Shown here: positions 1-8,429 of the stretch, piece after piece | Numbering within the stretch: the first letter of the stretch is position 1 | Layout: every line of letters starts with the position of its first letter | Source of the DNA: Jutongia hominis | GTDB lineage: Bacteria; Bacillota; Clostridia; Lachnospirales; Lachnospiraceae | Direction of reading: 5' to 3' | NCBI RefSeq assembly: GCF_014384965.1 | Contig: NZ_JACRSW010000040.1 | Span: 62,001-126,000, forward strand | DNA: 64,000 nucleotides | Made by a program: the position numbers and the translations under genes | Notes under the pieces: generated by a model | The model's input: only the letters and a program-made list of their open reading frames with translations | Told to the model about the DNA's origin: nothing | Databases searched by the model: none

Positions 1-43
1 ATTTTTCTATTCCTCCTCTTTTTGTTCACACCATATCTTGATT

Positions 44-546
44 TTATAGTAACTTTTCTTCTTTCCCTTTGAGATGAATGACAGCGTCATTTTATATTCT
101 GTGTTTTGTATTTCAAGTTATTTTTGTCTCTGGGGAGCACTATCTTGCCCTGATAAGGATATCTAAGATTTTTTGCTTTTTTGCTATGATTTTGGGCGCT
201 CTCATCTGATATAGGGGCAGGGCCTGTCTGATGTACATTGCTGTTTGGGAATCTCAAAGGCCGTCGCCACTTGCGCTGCAAAAAAGATTTGCTTTTTGCA
301 GTGCTATGTGTGCGCTACGTGGCTTTGCGAAGCGGGAGCGTGTCCCAAACAACAATGCTACTCAGGCTGAGTCGCCCCTATAGTTATGACCCGCGCCCAA
401 TTAGCAAAAAAGCCTAAAAAATCAGATATCCTAACAGGGCAGCGTGTCTTACCCCAAAGACAATAATATACTTGAAATACAGTATGTCATACTGTATATG
501 ACGCTGTATTTAAGATTTCAATAGGAAAGAAGAAAAGTTACTATAA
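44..546. repeat. Giant imperfect palindromic element, copy 1 (~503 bp)
   Basis: The two halves of this stretch are reverse complements of each other with interruptions. The outermost arms (44-66 against 524-546) match almost perfectly, and pairing continues inward: the motif GCGTCAT at 84-90 faces ATGACGC near 497-503, TTTCAAGT faces ACTTGAAA, and the core boundary TAAGGATATC (154) faces GATATCCTAA (about 425-434). The core 154-435 is nearly identical to 7440-7724. The apex is a small stem of GCTGCAAAAA with TTTTTGCAGTGC. No credible protein is encoded; short reading frames inside are by-products. It could be a giant structured RNA, or a MITE/fold-back element. It lies downstream of the minus-strand protease gene. 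Confidence 0.85.
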
Positions 547-637
547 ATACCTGCTTATGATGATAAAAGCTAAGAAATATGTTTGCACAAAAATGAGCAG
601 AAGTCAAATGTCCTTGATGCCATAACATAAATGCAAA

Positions 638-677
638 GCACCATATATCTTATGATCCGGCTTAAGATATATGGTGC
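638..677 (-). terminator. Hairpin downstream of the protease gene
   Basis: A perfect 15-bp stem (638-652 pairing with 663-677) with a 10-nt loop lies 40 bp past the stop codon of the minus-strand protease gene. The T-tract on the minus strand is short, so termination efficiency is uncertain. Confidence 0.6.
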
Positions 678-716
678 AATATATTTTATAATATATTTTG
701 TATGATATGGTATGTC

Positions 717-2993
717 TTATTTTACAATGATCTTGAGTTTTGCTTTTTTATTATTATAGGTCTTGGCGGTAATGATCGCAGTACCTTTCTTCTTTGCTTT
801 GATCTTTCCGTTTGATGAAACAGATGCCACCGATGGTTTAGAAGAAGTATAACGCATTGTCCGGCTTGCACTTCCTTTCGAAAGTTTTACTTTGAGTGAG
901 AGCTTTTTTCCTTTCTTGATTTTTTTCGAACCGGAAGGACTTAGCATAACTTTGGAAGGCGCTTTTTTCACGGTGATCTTAATGGAAGCTTTTGCTCCGT
1001 TAGAAAGACTTGCCGTAATCGTTGCCGATCCTCTTTTTTTTGTTGTGATCTTACCGGATCTTGATATTGCTGCAACGGATGATTTGCTGCTCTGGTAAGA
1101 AACACTACCGGTTGTATTTGTTTTTAGAAGTGAAGAAAGGGAATAGCTTTCTTTGGCTCCCAATGTTAATTTGGAAGAAGAAAATGCAATTTTTTGTGTT
1201 GTCTGACTGTTGTTCGTATGTGCTGTTGTATTGTTTGTGGTGCTGCTTTTTGTGTTTATTCCATTAGAAGAACTCTGAGTGTTATTGGAACTGTTTCCGG
1301 TTGTTGTATTTTGAGAGGAACCTGCACTGTTATTATTGCTGCTATTATTGGAATTTGTTGTATTATCTGCTTTTGAAGTGTTTGTTGTAAAAGCTTTCAG
1401 GCAGACATTGTTTTCTAAATCGTTCCGGCTGTCATAGTCAGACAGATCAGACCACTGATTGTCGAGATATAAGAAACTTTGGTTGCTTTGTGAAGTATAG
1501 GTTACTTTGGTGCTTCCATCGTCATAACTACCGCCCTCAATCGGTATATATCCTGATACATTTGATGTTTTATCATAAGAGATTACAACACTAAAAGTTT
1601 CGCCGGCGTTTAATGATACGGATTGGTCAAGAGTAATCACATGATACCCATTATATGCCTGTGTACCGGAAACTGTTTCGACTAATGTACCGTTAGTAGG
1701 GACATTTCCTGATATATTTTTGTATATGGAAATGGTATATGGCTGATTATCTTCTATTGTATAGATGCCAACCGAGTCCAGGTTTTGATTATAGTCTGTG
1801 TTTGCTGTAAAGATATTTGCAGCAAGCGTAGATGTATTACCGGATGAAATGGCATTTCCCCAGCCAAAACCATCATATTGATAAGCGTTGTCATATGTAG
1901 AGGCAGAAGCTGCTTTGAAACTGTAAAATTCTGTTAAAGTAGGTTCTTCGTAGGAGATCCAGAAATATCCATCGTCGCCGTAATCACTTCCGTAATTATT
2001 TGCAATCAGCCACGCTCCATCAGAAGAAGGCTGATAGGTACCAAAATTTTCTTTTGAATAATTATCGTCCCATCCAACGATCGTGACGCAATGGTTTGCA
2101 TAGGATGCGGCAGTCAGATCAGGGTCCATAACCGTATCATCGGTATATTTTTCCTGATAATATGCTGTGCCTGCTGAAGTAGTATGATCATAATTTTTAC
2201 TATAGTAAAAGGCAACATCAAGTGCACCGTTTTCCATTAAAACATTTTTGATCGTGTTATGTGATGAATTGTCATAGCAGGATGCATCTGTTAAAATGTA
2301 ATCTTTCTGATAAAAAAGGCTGTCACCGGCTGCATTCATGGAGGAAGCCATTGAATTTAACCGGTTTATGGTATCGGCTGAAAAAGGAGCGGTACTTTCA
2401 TTGACGGCACCACTGCCTCTTGCTAACGTAAATGCAGCGGACAGTGCATTGCCTCCCAGCATATAAGCGGCTGCATTTTGTGAGACAGATGGTGAAGAAT
2501 GGTAATGAGAAACCAGGCAGCCTTCTCCGGCAAGGAGATCATTTGCAATGCTGGATGTATGATACGTGTACCATGCCAGATGACTCTCTGAAAGATCTGT
2601 CTGATCAGCACTTCCCAGTCCTTGCATGATCAGGTTGGATTCTAAAGCTTTGATTGCTCCAAATGTCCAGCAGCTTCCGGTGACTCCCTGATCTTTGATC
2701 GATGTAACGGCATTCTGTGTGCGAAGATCATAAGAAGAGGGAAGGGCTGTGGCTTTTTTCTTAGAAGATGAAGTTATGGCTGTATTATCATTAAGAGAAA
2801 CTACATTTCCGTTTGTATCTTCATAATGATAATGTAAGAGCGAATCGTTCGTTGTGTCGTAGACACGGGTTAAAATTTTTACATTATCGGAAGATGTGTC
2901 AGCTTGTGCAGCCGATGGATAGACCGGTACGCTGCTGATCACTAAGGCTGTAGCAAATACAGTCGGGAAAAAACGTTTGTATAAATGCTTCAT
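717..2993 (-). CDS. Secreted papain-family (C1) cysteine protease with lectin-like and Big_2 domains
   Basis: A 758-residue exported peptidase. An N-terminal signal peptide (about residues 1-31, ending AAQA) is followed by a C1A peptidase domain: oxyanion Gln102 and catalytic Cys108 in DQGVTGSCWTFG, catalytic His301 in NHCVTIVGWDD, and Asn332 in WLIANNYGSDYG, the NSWG equivalent. After it comes a beta-rich segment (about 365-540) resembling the lectin-like domain often fused to clostridial C1 peptidases, then an Asn/Ser/Thr-rich linker (about 545-600) and two lysine-rich Big_2-type repeats to the C-terminus, probably for cell-surface attachment or spacing. Expected role is extracellular protein degradation. 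It is transcribed alone. The family assignment is firm; the substrate is unknown. Confidence 0.9.
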   Translation of the reverse strand: MKHLYKRFFPTVFATALVISSVPVYPSAAQADTSSDNVKILTRVYDTTNDSLLHYHYEDTNGNVVSLNDNTAITSSSKKKATALPSSYDLRTQNAVTSIKDQGVTGSCWTFGAIKALESNLIMQGLGSADQTDLSESHLAWYTYHTSSIANDLLAGEGCLVSHYHSSPSVSQNAAAYMLGGNALSAAFTLARGSGAVNESTAPFSADTINRLNSMASSMNAAGDSLFYQKDYILTDASCYDNSSHNTIKNVLMENGALDVAFYYSKNYDHTTSAGTAYYQEKYTDDTVMDPDLTAASYANHCVTIVGWDDNYSKENFGTYQPSSDGAWLIANNYGSDYGDDGYFWISYEEPTLTEFYSFKAASASTYDNAYQYDGFGWGNAISSGNTSTLAANIFTANTDYNQNLDSVGIYTIEDNQPYTISIYKNISGNVPTNGTLVETVSGTQAYNGYHVITLDQSVSLNAGETFSVVISYDKTSNVSGYIPIEGGSYDDGSTKVTYTSQSNQSFLYLDNQWSDLSDYDSRNDLENNVCLKAFTTNTSKADNTTNSNNSSNNNSAGSSQNTTTGNSSNNTQSSSNGINTKSSTTNNTTAHTNNSQTTQKIAFSSSKLTLGAKESYSLSSLLKTNTTGSVSYQSSKSSVAAISRSGKITTKKRGSATITASLSNGAKASIKITVKKAPSKVMLSPSGSKKIKKGKKLSLKVKLSKGSASRTMRYTSSKPSVASVSSNGKIKAKKKGTAIITAKTYNNKKAKLKIIVK

Positions 2994-3199
2994 AAAATCT
3001 CATCCTTTCTGTTACAATGTTTTTTGTTTTTTTAAGATTGCTTGTATCTGAAAAAGTCGTTTTTTATTGCAATGTTTCCGATGCTGCTTTCTCTGGTTTG
3101 TCTGTATCTGTAAAAGCAATCCCCTATCCGTTTAATACCATGCTTTTTTAGTAAGGGTATTCCTATGGTCAGCCGGGTTGTAATGATCTGCTTTTTTTT

Positions 3200-3229
3200 A
3201 TTATACAGGTTATTTCTGTTCACAGACAA
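3200..3229 (-). promoter_or_regulatory. Putative sigma-A promoter of the protease gene
   Basis: On the minus strand, TTGTCT (3224-3229) and TATAAT (3200-3205) are separated by 18 bp, giving a leader of roughly 200 nt before the protease start codon. The leader contains a degenerate repeat of TGTATCTG-AAAAG. Confidence 0.5.
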
Positions 3230-3640
3230 GTCTTTATGATTAACATAAAGATTTTTTGTGACAGAATTCGTCTAGGGTTGTGACGATTTTGTGTGCAAGA
3301 CTTTATATCAAGAGTGCATCAATGGGAAAATGATCTCAAAATCAAAGGAATACAGGTGTTGAAAATCAGGAGATCTACAATCCAAAAAGCAATTATAAAA
3401 ATAAAAGAATCTATTGGAAGAAACTGCAAGTGCAGAAAATAGGAGAATACATTGGAAGAAACTGTAAGTGTAAAAAAGCCAAAGAATATACAAACAGAAT
3501 TGCATGCATTAAAAATACGAGAATATACGAATTCAAAAACATAGGACAAAGGTGTTAAAAATAAGAGAATAAATTGTCAAAAAACAGCAGAAAATGAGCA
3601 GATACAATGGAAAAATGCTTTGAGATTAAGGTAATGGTAA
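3230..3640. other. AT-rich intergenic region with degenerate tandem repeats
   Basis: No credible gene is seen here. The stretch is AT-rich and carries a degenerate ~40-bp tandem duplication whose most recognisable part is TTGGAAGAAACTG (about 3413 and 3453), followed by further A-rich partial copies with GAGAATA. Short reading frames on the minus strand lack ribosome-binding sites and family features. Confidence 0.5.
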
Positions 3641-3669
3641 TTGTATGAAAAAATAAAGTATGTTATATT
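3641..3669 (+). promoter_or_regulatory. Putative promoter of the DUF368-AI-2E gene pair
   Basis: TTGTAT (3641-3646), a 17-bp spacer and TATATT (3664-3669) precede the DUF368 gene by about 45 bp. Confidence 0.5.
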
Positions 3670-3719
3670 TATAGAAAATTATATTTCAAAGGGAGACTTT
3701 GAAGAGAAAAGAGGGTATC

Positions 3720-4571
3720 ATGAAATATTTAATTGACATTCTAAAAGGTGTTGTAATTGGTGTGGCGAATGCAATCCCCGGTGTAAGCGGTGGAACGATG
3801 ATGGTTTCTATGGGTATCTATGATGATATTATCTATTGCATCACGCATCTGTTTAAGCAGTTTAAGAAAAGCGTATTGATGCTTCTTCCATATTTTATAG
3901 GTATGGCAGTCGGCATTGTCGGGTTGGCATTTGCGATTCAGTATCTGGATAAGAACTTCCCGTTTCAGACAAGAATGGTCTTTATCGGTCTGATTCTTGG
4001 TGGTGTTCCGATGCTTTTTCAGAGAGTCAAAAAGCAAAAAATCGGAATTGCCAATGGAGTGGTCTTTTTGATCTTTTTTGCATCGATCATTGCAATGCAA
4101 TATTTTGGCGGTAACGGAACCGATGTCGCATTAACGATCGGGGTGTTATCGTTGATCAAGTTGTTTGTAGTCGGTGTGATCGCCTCAGCTACGATGGTTA
4201 TACCGGGTGTCAGTGGATCTATGATGCTAATGATCATGGGATATTATAATCCAATCATGAAAGCAATCACAGACTTTGTAAAAGCAGCTACAAGCGGAGA
4301 CTGGGGAAATGTACTTCATATCGGTGCAATCCTTGTACCGTTTGGTATTGGAGTGGTACTTGGTATCTTTGCGATCGCTAAGATCATTGAATGGCTGTTA
4401 AACAAAGCAGAAGGACTTACTTATTCTGCAATTCTAGGTTTAGTGATCTCTTCCCCAGTTGTTATTTTGATGGGAACTGCATTATCAGGCATTGGTGCTG
4501 TTACGATCGTAACAGGAATCATCGCATTGGTATTAGGCGGCATTTTTGCTTTAAAACTCGGTGGCGAATAA
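3720..4571 (+). CDS. DUF368 membrane protein, undecaprenyl-phosphate translocase family
   Basis: A polytopic membrane protein of about 283 residues. The N-terminal ILKGVVIGVANAIPGVSGGT motif and its internal echo ASATMVIPGVSGSMMLMIMG, one in each half, are the hallmark of DUF368; both P-G-V-S-G motifs are visible. Members of this family (PopT) have been linked to recycling undecaprenyl phosphate across the membrane for cell-wall synthesis. I place the start at ATG 3720, which has AGAGGG six bases upstream and gives the usual family N-terminus; a TTG at 3699 would add seven residues. It is followed 24 bp later by another membrane-protein gene, probably in one transcript. Confidence 0.88.
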   Translation: MKYLIDILKGVVIGVANAIPGVSGGTMMVSMGIYDDIIYCITHLFKQFKKSVLMLLPYFIGMAVGIVGLAFAIQYLDKNFPFQTRMVFIGLILGGVPMLFQRVKKQKIGIANGVVFLIFFASIIAMQYFGGNGTDVALTIGVLSLIKLFVVGVIASATMVIPGVSGSMMLMIMGYYNPIMKAITDFVKAATSGDWGNVLHIGAILVPFGIGVVLGIFAIAKIIEWLLNKAEGLTYSAILGLVISSPVVILMGTALSGIGAVTIVTGIIALVLGGIFALKLGGE

Positions 4572-4595
4572 ATACAAAAGAACGGGGGCGTTTGT

Positions 4596-5729
4596 ATGGG
4601 TAACGAAGGAAAAAAAGAGTTGCATAAAAGAATTTATATGAATTTGTTGTGGACATTGATGATACTGCTTTGTATTGTCTTTGTTGTACCACCGTTGATA
4701 CGTTTTTTTATGCCATTGATCGTGGCATGGATCATAGCGGCAATTGCTAATCCGATGGTACGGTTCCTGGAAAATAAAATTAAGATTATGCGAAAACATG
4801 GTTCTGTGATTGTCATTGTGCTGGTGCTTCTGGCAGTCGGTGCATTGCTTTATGGCATCGGTTATGTGACGGTAGCACAGGTAAGCAGTCTGATAAAGGA
4901 TCTTCCGGGAGTCTATGAACAGGTAGTGCAAAATCTTCAGGATTCATTGGGAAAATTGCATCAGCATTTTGATTTTATTCCAGACAATATCAGTGAACTG
5001 ATCGACAAAAATGACAGTAAGCTCAACAGCTTCTTCTTATCATTTTTTGATTCATTAAAGACCAGTCCTATCTCCGCAGTAGGTTCGTTCGCAAGTTCTT
5101 TGATCGATATCATTGTAATGAGTATACTGACTTTAATGATTTCCTATTTCTTTGTTGTACAGAGAAATGAGATCAAAGCAACATTTAAGAAATATCTTCC
5201 AAAAGGAATCAAAGATATTTGGAATGTTGCAATGGATACCTGCATTCGTGCACTGGCAGGATATATCAAGGCATTATTTAAGATTATGATCATTATATTT
5301 GCAATATTGTTTGTGATATTTGGTGGTATTTTGCATACGAAATACGCAGTTGTCTTAGCTTTGGTAACAGCTTTTCTTGATTTCCTTCCATTCCTTGGAA
5401 CAGGAATTATTATTACTCCATGGGCAATTTATTGTGCTTTGACCGGAGATTATCTGAGTGTTGTTGTATTAGTTATTACTTACTTTGTCTCGTTGTTGGC
5501 ACATCGTCTGCTCGAACCAAAGTTAGTCAGCGACAACATTGGCATGAGTCCGTTTGCTACGCTGTTATCTATGTTCATTGGATATCGTTTGATCGGTATG
5601 CTTGGTTTGATCGTAGGTATTCCGGTTGGAATGATTGTTGTAGCCTTTGTGGAACAGGGAATATTTGATTCACAGATCCGCGGTATCAGGATATTACTTG
5701 ATGACTGGAATGAATACCGTAAATATTAA
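4596..5729 (+). CDS. AI-2E/YtvI-family integral membrane transporter
   Basis: A 377-residue protein with about seven to eight hydrophobic segments and the layout of the AI-2E transporter family (PF01594): an N-terminal hairpin of membrane helices (about 16-90), a soluble middle (about 95-165), and a C-terminal bundle with the family motif around DFLPFLGTGIIITPWAIYC and LLAHRLLEPKLVSDNIGMSPF. Firmicute members include the sporulation protein YtvI and putative exporters; an actual AI-2 role is not implied. It lies 24 bp after the DUF368 gene on the same strand and ends before a strong bidirectional hairpin, so the two probably form an operon. Confidence 0.85.
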   Translation: MGNEGKKELHKRIYMNLLWTLMILLCIVFVVPPLIRFFMPLIVAWIIAAIANPMVRFLENKIKIMRKHGSVIVIVLVLLAVGALLYGIGYVTVAQVSSLIKDLPGVYEQVVQNLQDSLGKLHQHFDFIPDNISELIDKNDSKLNSFFLSFFDSLKTSPISAVGSFASSLIDIIVMSILTLMISYFFVVQRNEIKATFKKYLPKGIKDIWNVAMDTCIRALAGYIKALFKIMIIIFAILFVIFGGILHTKYAVVLALVTAFLDFLPFLGTGIIITPWAIYCALTGDYLSVVVLVITYFVSLLAHRLLEPKLVSDNIGMSPFATLLSMFIGYRLIGMLGLIVGIPVGMIVVAFVEQGIFDSQIRGIRILLDDWNEYRKY

Positions 5730-5849
5730 AGGTCAAAGAAAAGTATAGAAGTATAGAAAAACTTCTGTATAGATAGCAATATAGGAGAATGGTTTCTTGA
5801 TAAAAGTATAGAAAAACTTCCTGATTAGAAAAGAATATCGTAATAAAAA

Positions 5850-5946
5850 GACCATAGAATCTTTGTATCAGCTTATCATAATTTATGCTTTTTGAGCCTG
5901 TTATGATAAAACTTAACAAAGATCTTATGGTCATTTGTTTTTTTAA
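5850..5946. terminator. Bidirectional terminator between convergent genes
   Basis: A long interrupted hairpin: GACCATAGAATCTTTGT (5850-5866) pairs with ACAAAGATCTTATGGTC, and inner TTATCATAA pairs with TTATGATAA. A T-rich run follows on the plus strand and an A-run precedes it, so it can end both the AI-2E-family gene and the opposing VanZ-like gene. Confidence 0.85.
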
Positions 5947-5984
5947 CATTGTAACTTTCAAAAGTTGTCTTTTCGTATCCAGAA

Positions 5985-6866
5985 TTAATAGTTATCCTGG
6001 AAGTGCCAGAGCTTTTTGACAACGGTACGATCTTCTAAAAAATCTCTTTTGTGTACTTCATAAGAAATACGGTATACGATATAATAGATTGCAATACCGA
6101 CCAGAATGCCAATCAGATAAAAGGTATAATCATCAATATCAGCCCGGCCGATGCCTGTCAGGAACTGAATAAATTCAAGCAGAAATGGCAGGAACAGATA
6201 TGTGAAAATACGAGGTGTGATCGAATGATTTCTTAAAAATACTCTGATGTAAAAACCTGCAGGAATGCCAAGGACGATCATTTCAAGCATATAGGTGATC
6301 ATTTTGGTAATGGAGGCATGATGTGATAAAGCATCTTCAATATAATTACCGGTTGCCATAAATGGAATAAAGTTATGTGCACCAAAATCCATTGTTTCAT
6401 AAGGTGGAAGTAGCGGTGTGACAAAAAGCAGCTTAACTAAAGCGATTGCATAAATTATAAGGAAAAGAATGCTCATTCCGTAAAAGAAAAATAAGTATTC
6501 GGCAAAACGCGGACCACGGTCACAAAAATCGCGGATAAAGCAGTAGCCAAATGGAATGAACCAGTTTACAATGATCAAAGCAATCAGGCTGTAATCATAT
6601 GCAATCCAGACATTTGGCTGCATCAGGTAAACAATGATCGTAAATGCTGTCGATGTAATCGTCATAAAAGATGCATGTAAAAAACAATAATCATAGTTCA
6701 GGGAACTTTCCAAAAAGAAATGTGCAAGTCCCAGTGAAATGATTGCTGCTACTGCAACAGTGATCAGATGCTGTGGTATAAAATAATATAAACACATTTC
6801 AAAAAGAAATGAAAGTAAGGACAGCAGTATAACCAAACTACTGATATTAACGGAACGTTTATTCAT
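5985..6866 (-). CDS. VanZ-like family membrane protein
   Basis: A 293-residue protein with about eight hydrophobic helices. The C-terminal half carries the VanZ-like signature: NFIPFMATGNYIEDA, then a helix ending in LLEFIQFLTGIGRADIDDYTFYLIGILVG, with the conserved E..Q and D-I-D-D residues. The N-terminal half (about 1-150) is an extra membrane region not in minimal VanZ proteins. VanZ confers low-level teicoplanin resistance in enterococci, but most clostridial homologues have no known role. It is a single-gene unit converging on the preceding operon. A second, shorter VanZ-like gene lies at 46881. Confidence 0.8.
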   Translation of the reverse strand: MNKRSVNISSLVILLSLLSFLFEMCLYYFIPQHLITVAVAAIISLGLAHFFLESSLNYDYCFLHASFMTITSTAFTIIVYLMQPNVWIAYDYSLIALIIVNWFIPFGYCFIRDFCDRGPRFAEYLFFFYGMSILFLIIYAIALVKLLFVTPLLPPYETMDFGAHNFIPFMATGNYIEDALSHHASITKMITYMLEMIVLGIPAGFYIRVFLRNHSITPRIFTYLFLPFLLEFIQFLTGIGRADIDDYTFYLIGILVGIAIYYIVYRISYEVHKRDFLEDRTVVKKLWHFQDNY

Positions 6867-7036
6867 AGAATTCTCCTTTTTTTACGAAGTATCTTTCTTC
6901 TTGGTAAAAGATTTTTCTTCTTAGTTTTTAGTATGGTCCAATTCAATTTCATCATACGTTATTTCATTATAGAAGATTTTGAAAAAAAAGCAATCGTCAT
7001 TCTAAACAAAAATATAAATTTTTTTCAAAAAAAGGG

Positions 7037-7065
7037 TTGACAGATTTTAATGTGTTTGATATAGT
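7037..7065 (+). promoter_or_regulatory. Promoter of the tRNA pair
   Basis: A consensus TTGACA (7037-7042), 17-bp spacer and TATAGT (7060-7065) end 25 bp before tRNA-Val. Confidence 0.85.
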
Positions 7066-7089
7066 AAACAAGTCGTGTGAAACGAAAAC

Positions 7090-7162
7090 GGGATCTTAGC
7101 TCAGCTGGGAGAGCATCTGCCTTACAAGCAGAGGGTCACAGGTTCGAGCCCTGTAGGTCCCA
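7090..7162 (+). tRNA. tRNA-Val (anticodon TAC)
   Basis: A 73-nt cloverleaf: acceptor GGGATCT pairs with AGGTCCC, discriminator base A; the D arm contains TAGCTCAGCTGGGAGAGC, the anticodon loop is CTTACAA with TAC, and the T loop is GGTTCGAGCCC. CCA is not encoded. It is the first of a two-tRNA operon. Confidence 0.95.
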
Positions 7163-7192
7163 TAGGTTTTTCTTTAGCGATAAAAATAATAT

Positions 7193-7266
7193 GGCGGAAT
7201 AGCTCAGTTGGCTAGAGCATACGGTTCATACCCGTAGTGTCATGGGTTCAAATCCCTTTTCCGCTA
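7193..7266 (+). tRNA. tRNA-Met (anticodon CAT)
   Basis: A 74-nt cloverleaf with acceptor GGCGGAA against TTCCGCT (G1-U72 wobble), D arm TAGCTCAGTTGGCTAGAGC, anticodon stem TACGG/CCGTA around TTCATAC, and T loop GGTTCAAATCC. The features fit elongator tRNA-Met; a CAT-anticodon tRNA-Ile2 precursor cannot be excluded by eye. It is 30 bp after tRNA-Val. Confidence 0.9.
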
Positions 7267-7329
7267 CTTGTTTAAAGCCTTACAGATTTTGCTCTGTAGG
7301 GTTTTTTACTTTATAAAAACACCAACAAA

Positions 7330-7830
7330 GTCCTGACAGATCCTATCATATCATATGCAAAATCATACAATGCGTCATATCGAAATGAATGCATTCCCAT
7401 TTCTATTTGCTCTTCCTTTTGGTGCACTGTTTCGATTGTTAAGGATATCTAAGATTTTTTGCTTTTTTGCTCTTATTATGGGCGCTCTCATCTGATATAG
7501 GGGCAAGGCCAGTCTGATGTACATTGCTGTTTGGGAATCTCAAAGGCCGTCGCCACTTGCGCTGCAAAAAGAGAGACACGCTTTTTGCAGTGCTATGTGT
7601 GCGCTACGTGGCTTTGCGAAGCGGGAGCGTGTCCCAAACAGCAATGCTACTCAGGCTGAGTCGCCCCTACAGTTATGACCCGCGCCCAATAAGCAAAAAA
7701 GCTTAAAAAATCAGATATCCTAACCAATCGTCGTGTCAAACCAAAAGGAAGGACAAAATAGAAATGGGAAAATATACTATATTGGGATATGACGCAGTGA
7801 TAACATTCCAATGATAGGATTTGGCAGGAC
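7330..7830. repeat. Giant imperfect palindromic element, copy 2 (~501 bp)
   Basis: This is a second element of the same kind as 44-546, inserted between tRNA-Met and ispF. The core 7440-7724 is about 95% identical to 154-435, with changes mostly in the terminal loop. The outer arms (7330-7439 and 7725-7830) share almost no sequence with copy 1 except GCGTCAT at the same offset (7372-7378), but they pair with each other: GTCCTGACAGATCCTATCAT faces ATGATAGGATTTGGCAGGAC, CCCATTTCTATTT faces AAATAGAAATGGG, and CTTCCTTTTGGT faces ACCAAAAGGAAG. The right end stops about 50 bp before the ispF start codon. Confidence 0.85.
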
Positions 7831-7879
7831 ATAGGATGAATTTTTGTATAGATGAAAAGACAGAATGGGAGGAAAAAAG

Positions 7880-8425
7880 ATGCGTGTAGGTATGGGATAT
7901 GATGTGCATAGATTAGTAGAGGATAGGGAACTGATCTTAGGTGGTGTAACGATACCGTATGAGAAAGGACTGCTCGGTCATTCCGATGCAGATGTGCTTT
8001 TACATGCGATCATGGATGCATTGCTTGGAGCAGCGGCACTTGGAGATATCGGGAAGCATTTTCCGGATACCGATGATCAGTATAAGGGGATTTCCAGTAT
8101 TGCTTTATTAGAAAAGGTTGCTAAGCTTTTGGAAAAAGAATGCTATATGATTGAAAACATTGATGCGACGATCATTGCACAACAGCCAAAGATGCGTCCG
8201 TATATTGAGCAGATGGAAGAAAATATTGCCAATGCACTTGGAATTGAAAAGAATCGTGTGAATGTGAAGGCAACGACAGAAGAAGGCCTTGGTTTTACCG
8301 GTCAGAAAGAAGGAATATCTTCACAGGCAATCTGTTCGATCTCATCAATGTATGAGCATATGTCATCAGATATGGCAGCACCACAGACCGGATGCAATGG
8401 CTGTAGTGGCTGCCGGAGAGTGTAA
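7880..8425 (+). CDS. ispF: 2-C-methyl-D-erythritol 2,4-cyclodiphosphate synthase
   Basis: A 181-residue enzyme of the non-mevalonate isoprenoid pathway that cyclises CDP-methylerythritol 2-phosphate to MEcPP with release of CMP. Visible family motifs are the N-terminal GMGYDVHRL with the metal ligands Asp and His, [32 protein letters not shown], and the C-terminal [25 protein letters not shown] place the start at ATG 7880, which follows GGGAGG by about eight bases. The usual length is about 157 residues; this copy has an odd 20-residue tail ending [12 protein letters not shown], rich in Cys and Gly. It is a single gene converging on the S1-domain gene with only four bases between stops. Confidence 0.95.
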   Translation: MRVGMGYDVHRLVEDRELILGGVTIPYEKGLLGHSDADVLLHAIMDALLGAAALGDIGKHFPDTDDQYKGISSIALLEKVAKLLEKECYMIENIDATIIAQQPKMRPYIEQMEENIANALGIEKNRVNVKATTEEGLGFTGQKEGISSQAICSISSMYEHMSSDMAAPQTGCNGCSGCRRV

Positions 8426-8429
8426 TACA

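Noticed and set aside
7524..7706. Open frame inside the palindromic element (also in copy 1 on the minus strand at 87-281)
   Set aside because: Frames differ between copies and follow the palindrome; no start signals or protein-like conservation.
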